NCBI GenBank assembly: GCA_000715685.1
Contig: KL569388.1
Location: forward strand, 27,034-34,313
Length of the DNA stretch: 7,280 bases
Origin: Streptomyces lilacinus
GTDB taxonomy: Bacteria > Actinomycetota > Actinomycetes > Streptomycetales > Streptomycetaceae
Reading direction: 5' to 3'
Shown here: positions 1-5,654 of the stretch, piece by piece
How positions within the stretch are numbered: position 1 is the stretch's first letter
How the letters are laid out: each line of letters begins with the position of its first letter
Position numbers and translations under genes: made by a program
Notes under the pieces: model-generated
What the model was told of the DNA's origin: nothing
Database searches by the model: none
Seen by the model: the letters and a program-made list of their open reading frames with translations, nothing else

Positions 1-3000
1 ACACCGACCTCTACGACGAGCCGGCCGCCCGCCGGCTGGCCGCGCTCTTCGAGCGGATCCTGCGCGCCGTCGCCGCCGACCCCGACCTGCCCCTCAGCGG
101 GCTCCCGCTGCTCGACGACACCGAGCTCCGGAGCCTGCCCGCCCCGGACACCACGACCACCCCGGCGAGCCCTCCGCTCCACCGGGTCGTCGAGGAGCGG
201 GCCCACCGCTCGCCCCGCGCCGAGGCCGTCCGCTGCGACGGCCGGACCCTCACCTACGAGGAGCTCAACGGCCGCGCCAACCGGCTCGCCCACCACCTGC
301 GGCGCCTCGGCGTGCGCCGCGACGTGCTCGTCGCCGTCGTCATGGACCCCTCGCCCGAACTCGTCGTCGCCGTCCTGGCGGTGCTCAAGGCCGGCGGCGC
401 CCTCGTCCCGCTGGACCCCGCCTCGCCGACCACGGCCGCCCTCCTCGACGACGCGCAGCCGCCCCTGCTCCTGGCCGAGCCCCACCTCCTGGCGGCCCTG
501 CCCCCGGTGGACGCCGAGATCCTCTGCCCCGCCGACCTCGGCCCCGCCCTGGACGCCGAGCCCGCCGACGACCCGACCGACGCCCCCGACCCCGAGGCCC
601 TCGCGTACGTCCGCCACACCGCCGGCACCACCGGCCGACCCAAGGCCGCCCTCGTCACCCACGCCGCCGCCGGAGCACGGCTGCTGCGCACCCGCGAGAC
701 CTGGGACCTGGACGCGACCGACCGGGTCCTGCACGCCGCGCCGTCCCCCGCCGGCACCGCGCCCGAGGAGCTGCTGCGACCCCTGACGGCCGGCGCGACG
801 CTCGTCCTCACCCGCCGGCCGGGCCACGACGACCCCGCGCACCTGGCGCGGACCCTCCACGACGAGGGCGTCACCGCCCTCCGCCTCACCCCCTCCACGC
901 TCGACCTCCTCCTCGCCGAGCCGGGCACCGAACTCCCCACCGGGCTGCGCCGGGTGCTGTGCGGCGGGGAGGCACTGCCGACCCCGCTGCGCGAACGGTT
1001 CGCCGCCCGGTCCCGGGCCCGGCTGCACCACCTCTACGGCACCGTGGAGACCGGCGACGTCCCGACCGACGGGGGGACCGTCCCGGCCGGCGTCCGCGCC
1101 CTCGTCCTCGACCGCTTCGGCACGCCCGTGCCCGCCGGCGTCCCCGGCGAGCTGCACATCGGCGGCCCTGGCCTGGCCCACGGCTACCTGGACCGGCCGG
1201 ACCTCGACGACGAGCACCTCACCGACGGCCCCGCCTCGGCACCGGGCCGGCTGCACCGCACCGGCGACCTGGCCCGCCTCCGCGCCGACGGGACCCCGGA
1301 GCTCCTCGGCCGCGCCGCGGACCGGGCCACCGTGCGCGGCTTCCGGGCCGACACCGCCCGCATCGAGGCCGAACTCGCCCGCCACGCCGACGTCCGCCGG
1401 GCCGTCGTCACCGCCCGCCCCCGGCCGGACGGCCGGACCCGGCTCGTCGCCCACGTCGTCCCCGCGGGCCCCCGGCCGCCCGCCCCCGACGACCTGACCG
1501 CCCACCTCGCCCGGCACCTGCCCGACTACCTCGTGCCCGCGGCCGTCGTCGTCCTGCCCGCCCTCCCGCTCACCGCGGACGGCCGCGTCGACCAGGACGC
1601 CCTGCCCGCGCCCGACGACCCCGCCGCGCACGCCGAGCCGTCGTACACCGCGCCCCGCGACGCCCTCGAGCGGTCCGTCGCCGAGGCGTGGCAGGACCTC
1701 CTCGGTGTCGAACGGGTCGGCGCGCACGACGACTTCTTCGACCTCGGCGGCCACTCCCTGCTCATGACCCGGCTCGCCACCCGCCTCGGCGCGGACCACG
1801 GCGTCCGGGTCCCGCTGCGCGACCTGTTCGACCACACCACCGTCGCCCGCATGGCCGCCTACCTCGCCGCGCGGACGGCGGAGGGGAGCACCGACGCGGC
1901 CCCGGCCCCCGTTCCGGTGGCCGACCGCTCCGGCCCCCTCCCGCTGTCCTTCGCCCAGGAGGAACTCGTCCTCCACCAGCCCGTGCCCGCCGAGGACCCC
2001 TTCCACAACGTCCTCACCGCCCTCGCGCTGCGCGGCACGCTCGACGAGCCGGCCCTGCGCGGCGCCCTCGACGACATCGTGCGGCGCCACGAGGCGCTGC
2101 GCTCCCGCGTCGTCGCCGACGGCCCCGGCCGGCCCGTCCAGCTGACCGCGGCCGCCGACACCTGGCCCGTCACCCACGTCGACCTGCGCTCCCTCGACGA
2201 CACCGACCGGGCCGCCGCCCTGCGCGCACTGATCAAGGAGGAGGAGCACCGCCCCTTCCGCATCGCCGAGGAACCCCTGGTCCGCGCCACCCTCGTCCGG
2301 CTCGCCGACGACGAGCACGTCCTCGTCCAGGTCATCCACCACCTCGTCACGGACAACTGGTCCTACGGCGTGCTCTTCGACGAGATGTCCGCCTTCTACC
2401 GCGCCCGCGTCACGGGCACCGAGCCGCGGCCGACCCCGCTGCCCGCACAGTTCGCGGACGTCGCGGCCTGGCAGCAGCGCCAACTGGCCGACGGCGCCCT
2501 CGAGGAGGACCTCGCCCACTGGCGGCGCGAGCTCGCCGAGCTGCCGCCCACGCTGCGCTTCACCGCACCCGCCCACCAGGCCGGAAGCCCCGCCACCGGC
2601 GCCGCCCACGGCTTCACCGTCGACGCCGGCGTCGCCGACGCCCTCGCGGACCTCGGCCGGCAGGAGGGCGCCACCCTCTTCATGGTGCTGCTCGCCGCCT
2701 ACGACGTCCTGCTCGCCGCCTACTCCGGCGGCGACGACATCCCCGTGGACTTCCCCGTCGCCGGCCGCGAACGGCCCGAGACGCACGCCCTCATCGGCTA
2801 CTTCGTCAACCACCTCGTCGTACGCGCCGACCTCTCCGGCCCCCTGACCTTCCGCGACCTGCTCCGCCAGGTCCGGGAGCGGACGCTCGCCGCCTACGCC
2901 CACCAGAGCGCCCCGCTGTGGGCCCTCGACGGCGTCGTCACCGACGGCCACGACCCCGCCGCGGTCTCCTTCAACCTCCTCAACGCCACCGTGCCCGCCC

Positions 3001-3299
3001 TGGACCTGCCCGGCCTGACCGTCGCGCCCCTGGACCAGCCGGACCTGGGCGACGACTACGTCTTCCCCGAGGTCGTCGTCGACTTCGAGGCCTCGGCCGT
3101 CGACCTCGCGCTCATCATGCGCCAGGACGACACCGGCACCCTGCGCGGCATGTGGCTCCACGCCCTGGACCACCTCGACGCCCGGGCCGTGGGCGCGATG
3201 ACCCGCCGGTGGCCGCGCCTCCTGGACGCCGTCACCGCCGGCCCCGACCGGCCCGTCGCCGACCTGAGGCAGCTGCTCCTGGCCCCGGAAGAGGGCTGA
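1..3299 (+). CDS. Nonribosomal peptide synthetase, 3' part: (C)-A-T-C, A domain degenerate
   Basis: The frame is open from base 3 to the TGA at 3297-3299, so the 5' end lies outside the window; internal ATGs such as the one at 342 are not starts. Domains in order: the C-terminal tail of a C domain (about 3-105); an A domain (about 165-1640) with A1 LTYEEL at 249, A2 LKAGGALVPLDP near 384, A3 TAGTTGRPKA at 618-647, HRTGD near 1254-1268 and A10 near 1563-1600; a carrier domain with DLGGHSL, phosphopantetheine Ser at 1755-1757; and a terminal C domain (about 1935-3250) with C1 SFAQ at 1947, HHLVTDNWS at 2337-2363 and IGYFVNHLVVR at 2793-2825. A domains normally activate an amino acid as its adenylate and load the carrier; C domains form the peptide bond. 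This A domain lacks the FDxS Asp and the A10 Lys, so activity is doubtful. No thioesterase or epimerase domain follows. The domain calls are secure; the substrate is not predictable. Confidence 0.97.
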   Translation, partial: TDLYDEPAARRLAALFERILRAVAADPDLPLSGLPLLDDTELRSLPAPDTTTTPASPPLHRVVEERAHRSPRAEAVRCDGRTLTYEELNGRANRLAHHLRRLGVRRDVLVAVVMDPSPELVVAVLAVLKAGGALVPLDPASPTTAALLDDAQPPLLLAEPHLLAALPPVDAEILCPADLGPALDAEPADDPTDAPDPEALAYVRHTAGTTGRPKAALVTHAAAGARLLRTRETWDLDATDRVLHAAPSPAGTAPEELLRPLTAGATLVLTRRPGHDDPAHLARTLHDEGVTALRLTPSTLDLLLAEPGTELPTGLRRVLCGGEALPTPLRERFAARSRARLHHLYGTVETGDVPTDGGTVPAGVRALVLDRFGTPVPAGVPGELHIGGPGLAHGYLDRPDLDDEHLTDGPASAPGRLHRTGDLARLRADGTPELLGRAADRATVRGFRADTARIEAELARHADVRRAVVTARPRPDGRTRLVAHVVPAGPRPPAPDDLTAHLARHLPDYLVPAAVVVLPALPLTADGRVDQDALPAPDDPAAHAEPSYTAPRDALERSVAEAWQDLLGVERVGAHDDFFDLGGHSLLMTRLATRLGADHGVRVPLRDLFDHTTVARMAAYLAARTAEGSTDAAPAPVPVADRSGPLPLSFAQEELVLHQPVPAEDPFHNVLTALALRGTLDEPALRGALDDIVRRHEALRSRVVADGPGRPVQLTAAADTWPVTHVDLRSLDDTDRAAALRALIKEEEHRPFRIAEEPLVRATLVRLADDEHVLVQVIHHLVTDNWSYGVLFDEMSAFYRARVTGTEPRPTPLPAQFADVAAWQQRQLADGALEEDLAHWRRELAELPPTLRFTAPAHQAGSPATGAAHGFTVDAGVADALADLGRQEGATLFMVLLAAYDVLLAAYSGGDDIPVDFPVAGRERPETHALIGYFVNHLVVRADLSGPLTFRDLLRQVRERTLAAYAHQSAPLWALDGVVTDGHDPAAVSFNLLNATVPALDLPGLTVAPLDQPDLGDDYVFPEVVVDFEASAVDLALIMRQDDTGTLRGMWLHALDHLDARAVGAMTRRWPRLLDAVTAGPDRPVADLRQLLLAPEEG
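3287..3295 (+). promoter_or_regulatory. Ribosome binding site for the ABC exporter
   Basis: The purine run GGAAGAGGG lies in the last codons of the NRPS gene, 7 bases before the GTG at 3303. It supports that GTG as the start and indicates translational coupling: the NRPS stop and the exporter start are only 3 bases apart. Confidence 0.7.
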
Positions 3300-3302
3300 G
3301 CC

Positions 3303-4562
3303 GTGGGCCTGTTCACCTACCTGCTGCGCTCCGCGCGCCGGCCCTTCCTGCTGGCGCTCGCCGCGAGCGTCGTCAGCGGCGGGGCCGGCGCCGCCTTCAT
3401 CGCGGTGGTCAACCTCGCGCTCGCCCGCGCCGGGAACGTCCCGGCCGGCCTCGTCTGGCTCTTCACCGGCCTGTGCGTCGCCACCGTCGTCACCCGCTTC
3501 CTTTCCCAGAACCTCCTCTTCCGGCTCTCCCAGGGCTTCATCCAGAGCCTGCGCCGCCGCCTGACCGACGCCATCCTCGGCGCACCGCTGCGCACCGTGG
3601 AGAAGACCGGCACCCCCCGGCTCTACTCGGCGCTCTCCGACGACGTCGTGGTCATCGCCGACGCCCTGCCCGGACTGCCGATGGTGTGCTTCAGCGCCGC
3701 GTTCGTCGCCGTGTGCCTCGCCTACATGGCCGTCGTCTCGCCCGCCGTCGCCCTCGCCTCGCTCGTCGCCACCGCCCTCGGCGTGGCCGTCTACCGGCTC
3801 TTCGCCCACTACGGGCTGCGCCGGCTCGGCGCCGCCCGCGAGGAACAGGACCGGCTCTTCGAGCACTTCCGCGCCGTCACCGAGGGCACCAAGGAGCTCA
3901 AACTCGACCGCCGGCGGCGCGAGGCCCTCGCCGGCGAGCGACTCGACGCCACCGCGTCCGCGTACCGCCGGAACAGCGTCGTGGGCCTGTCCGTCTTCGA
4001 GGGCGCGGCCGGCGGCGGTCAGGCCGTCTTCTTCGGCCTGATCGGGGTGCTGCTCTTCTGCTTCCCGCTCTGGTTCGCCCTTTCCACCCGGACGCTGACC
4101 GACAGCGTGATGGTGCTGCTGTTCATGGTCTCCAGCCTCCAGGGCGTCCTGACCTGGCTGCCCGTGCTCGGCAGGGCCTCCGTCGCCCTGCGCACCATCG
4201 AGGAACGCCTGGACCTGCTCGAGTCCGCCGGCCGGGAGACCCGACCGGCGGAGCCGACCACCGGATTCGAGCGGTGGGAGCGGCTCGAGTTCCGGGGCGT
4301 CACCCACACCTACCCCGGTGCCCGCGGCGAGGAGTTCGTCCTGGGCCCGCTCGACATCACCTTCCGCCGCGGCGAGGTCCTCTTCGTCGTCGGCGGCAAC
4401 GGCAGCGGCAAGACCACCCTCGCCAAGCTGCTCACCGGCCTCTACGTACCGGAGAAGGGCACCGTCCAGGTCGACGGCACCGAGATCACCGCGGACAACC
4501 GCGAGGCGTACCGGAGCCAGTTCTCCGCCGTCTTCTCGGACTTCTTCCTCTTCGGTGTATAA
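3303..4562 (+). CDS. Cyclic-peptide-type ABC exporter (PvdE/SyrD-like), N-terminal part, frame broken by adapter sequence
   Basis: This encodes the membrane domain and the first half of the ATPase of a fused half-transporter, which would dimerise in the inner membrane and export the peptide made by the flanking synthetases. Residues 1 to about 300 hold several hydrophobic segments typical of an exporter membrane domain. The ATPase starts near residue 325 and has Walker A GGNGSGKTT at 4392-4418 (Lys370) and a Q-loop Gln at 4518-4520 within SQFSAVFSDFF, a context typical of the cyclic peptide exporter family. The last genuine residue is the Phe at 4551-4553; the Gly-Val-stop that follows comes mostly from adapter sequence at 4555-4569. 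The TAA at 4560-4562 is therefore not a natural stop. The signature motif, Walker B and H-loop continue in another frame at 4570-4863. The GTG start has a good ribosome binding site. Read this with the next fragment as one gene that is probably intact in the organism. Confidence 0.9.
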   Translation: MGLFTYLLRSARRPFLLALAASVVSGGAGAAFIAVVNLALARAGNVPAGLVWLFTGLCVATVVTRFLSQNLLFRLSQGFIQSLRRRLTDAILGAPLRTVEKTGTPRLYSALSDDVVVIADALPGLPMVCFSAAFVAVCLAYMAVVSPAVALASLVATALGVAVYRLFAHYGLRRLGAAREEQDRLFEHFRAVTEGTKELKLDRRRREALAGERLDATASAYRRNSVVGLSVFEGAAGGGQAVFFGLIGVLLFCFPLWFALSTRTLTDSVMVLLFMVSSLQGVLTWLPVLGRASVALRTIEERLDLLESAGRETRPAEPTTGFERWERLEFRGVTHTYPGARGEEFVLGPLDITFRRGEVLFVVGGNGSGKTTLAKLLTGLYVPEKGTVQVDGTEITADNREAYRSQFSAVFSDFFLFGV

Positions 4563-4569
4563 GAGACAG
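4555..4569 (+). other. Nextera/Tn5 mosaic-end adapter remnant (sequencing artefact)
   Basis: GTGTATAAGAGACAG matches the last 15 bases of the 19-base Tn5 mosaic end AGATGTGTATAAGAGACAG used in Nextera tagmentation. It is strikingly A+T-rich beside its surroundings. Its translations (VYKRQ and CIRDR forward, SLIH reverse) are familiar as adapter-contamination peptides in databases. It lies exactly where the exporter's frame breaks, and its orientation (ME 3' end followed by genomic sequence) is what an untrimmed read start at 4570 would give. It is not a transposon: no transposase, no second end and no 9-bp target duplication are visible. Confidence 0.95.
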
Positions 4570-4863
4570 GTCGTGGACGACCGCTTCTCCACCACCGCGC
4601 TGTCCCAGGGCCAGCGCAAACGCCTGGCCCTGGTCACCGCCTACCTCGCGGACCGGCCCTGCTACGTCTTCGACGAATGGGCCGCGGACCAGGACCCGGT
4701 GTTCAAGGAGTTCTTCTACACCGAGCTCCTCGCCGAACTGAGGGAAAGGAACAAGGGGATCGTAGTGATCAGCCACGACGACCAGTACTTCCATGTGGCC
4801 GACCGGCTCGTCCGGCTCGACTACGGCCGGATACGGGAGGAGGAGATCTCCCGTGGACGGTAA
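4570..4863 (+). CDS. Cyclic-peptide-type ABC exporter, C-terminal ATPase part (same gene as 3303-4562)
   Basis: This is the second half of the exporter's ATPase, in frame 1, whereas the first half is in frame 3. Visible motifs are the signature LSQGQ at 4600-4614, Walker B CYVFDE with catalytic Glu at 4675-4677, a D-loop AADQDP just after it, and the H-loop His at 4774-4776 in VISHDD. The string RFSTTALSQGQRKRLAL and the DEWAADQDP context are characteristic of PvdE/SyrD-type exporters. There is no credible start codon of its own: the stretch begins straight after the adapter remnant. Relative to remembered family members, roughly 30-35 residues between the Q-loop region and this point are absent. 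The gene ends at TAA 4861-4863, overlapping the thioesterase start by 11 bases. It is best treated as the 3' part of one exporter gene whose middle was lost in assembly. Confidence 0.88.
   Translation, partial: VVDDRFSTTALSQGQRKRLALVTAYLADRPCYVFDEWAADQDPVFKEFFYTELLAELRERNKGIVVISHDDQYFHVADRLVRLDYGRIREEEISRGR
4835..4845 (+). promoter_or_regulatory. Ribosome binding site for the type II thioesterase
   Basis: GGGAGGAGGAG includes AGGAGG at 4838-4843, a near-perfect Shine-Dalgarno sequence 9 bases before the GTG at 4853. It lies inside the exporter's final codons and decides the thioesterase start in favour of GTG 4853 over the upstream ATG at 4793, which would place ABC-transporter coding sequence in the wrong frame at the protein's N terminus. 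Confidence 0.8.
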
Positions 4864-5608
4864 GTGGCTGACCGACCACGACCTCCGGCAGGAGGGCGGG
4901 CACCGGCTCTTCTGCCTGCCCTACGCGGGCGGGAGCGCCGCCGTCTACCACCGCTGGCGCACCGCCGCCCCCGGCTCGCTCCGGGTCTGCCCGGTGGAAC
5001 TGCCCGGACGCGGGCGACGCCTGGGGGAGCCGCCCATCAGCCGGCTGCGGCCCCTGGTCAACGCCCTCGCCGACGGCCTCGAGGGCGCCCTGGACCGCCC
5101 CTACGCGCTCTTCGGGCACAGCATGGGCGGCCTGCTCGCCTTCGAGCTGACCCGCACCCTGCGCGAGCGCGACCTGCCCCTGCCCGACCACCTCTTCGTC
5201 TCCGGCGCCGCCGGCCCCGGCACGCCCCGCCGGCGCCCCGTCGTGCACGACGCCACCGACGAGGAGCTCCGCCGCGAACTGCGCTTCCTCAACGGCACTC
5301 CCCGCGAACTGCTGGAGAACGACGAGCTGATGGCGCTGATGCTCCCCACGCTGCGCGCCGACTTCTCCGTCCTCGAGACCTACGAGTACCGCCCCGGGCC
5401 CCCGCTGCCGGTGCCCGTCACCGTCCTCGGCGGCACCGCCGACCCCTCCGTACCGCTCGCCTCCCTGCACGGATGGCGCGAGCGGACCAGCGCGACGTGC
5501 CGCCTGCGGACGTTCCCCGGCGACCACTTCTTCCTGCACTCCGCCATGGCCGACGTCATGGCCGCCGTCCGCGCCGCCCTCGGCCGGCCCGCGCCCGTCA
5601 CCCCGTAG
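4853..5608 (+). CDS. Type II thioesterase (alpha/beta hydrolase, NRPS editing)
   Basis: A 251-residue protein, a normal size for stand-alone type II thioesterases of NRPS and PKS clusters. These cytoplasmic enzymes hydrolyse wrong or stalled acyl groups from carrier-domain phosphopantetheine arms and so restore blocked assembly lines. Visible features are the N-terminal LFCLPYAGGSA, the PVELPGRGRRLGEP segment, the nucleophile elbow GHSMGG with Ser90 (5120-5122), Asp197 in GGTADPSVP (5441-5443), and His225 in GDHFFL (5525-5527). The catalytic triad is therefore complete. The GTG start overlaps the exporter's end by 11 bases (4853-4863), so translation is probably coupled. The TAG stop at 5606-5608 lies in the first copy of a 17-bp tandem repeat. 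The position between two NRPS genes fits an editing role for both. A broad-range hydrolase with another substrate is less likely given the family-specific motifs. Confidence 0.95.
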   Translation: MDGKWLTDHDLRQEGGHRLFCLPYAGGSAAVYHRWRTAAPGSLRVCPVELPGRGRRLGEPPISRLRPLVNALADGLEGALDRPYALFGHSMGGLLAFELTRTLRERDLPLPDHLFVSGAAGPGTPRRRPVVHDATDEELRRELRFLNGTPRELLENDELMALMLPTLRADFSVLETYEYRPGPPLPVPVTVLGGTADPSVPLASLHGWRERTSATCRLRTFPGDHFFLHSAMADVMAAVRAALGRPAPVTP

Positions 5609-5647
5609 GACCCCTCACCCCGTAGGACCCGTCACCCCCCGTAGGAG
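5598..5647 (+). repeat. 17-bp imperfect tandem repeat, three copies, at the thioesterase/NRPS junction
   Basis: The unit TCACCCCGTAGGACCC plus one base occurs at 5598-5614 and 5615-5631. A third, diverged copy with two extra C residues runs from 5632 to about 5647. Copy 1 encodes the last thioesterase residues and its TAG stop; copies 2 and 3 repeat the TAG outside the gene. The GTAGGA core of copy 3 becomes part of the ribosome binding site of the next gene. The 46-base spacer 5609-5654 holds nothing else recognisable; no hairpin terminator is evident, consistent with read-through. Confidence 0.85.
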
Positions 5648-5650
5648 AGG
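5643..5650 (+). promoter_or_regulatory. Ribosome binding site for the second NRPS
   Basis: AGGAGAGG, with the GGAG core at 5644-5647, lies 7 bases before the ATG at 5655. It is built from the end of the third tandem repeat copy. It supports ATG 5655, since no stop closes the frame immediately upstream. Confidence 0.75.
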
Positions 5651-5654
5651 AACC

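Noticed and set aside
312..344. Start of the first NRPS at an internal start codon such as GTG 312 or ATG 342
   Set aside because: The same frame is open back to base 3 and encodes a C-domain tail and A-domain motif A1, so the gene begins upstream of the window.
4555..4569. Insertion-sequence or Tn5-family insertion
   Set aside because: Only one partial mosaic end is present, with no transposase, no opposite end and no target duplication; the sequence is the engineered adapter end.
4545..4600. Programmed frameshift or natural split of the exporter into two proteins
   Set aside because: The frame change coincides exactly with adapter sequence, and a conserved segment is missing; no slippery site or start codon with ribosome binding site explains the second half.
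959..4741. Very long + strand open frame rich in Arg and Pro, crossing the NRPS and exporter genes
   Set aside because: It is out of frame with clear domain-bearing genes, spans a gene boundary and has shadow-frame composition typical of high-G+C DNA; no domain is recognisable.
4793..4852. Thioesterase starting at ATG 4793
   Set aside because: That would add 20 residues encoded by exporter sequence in the wrong frame; GTG 4853 has a strong Shine-Dalgarno and gives the usual family N terminus and length.
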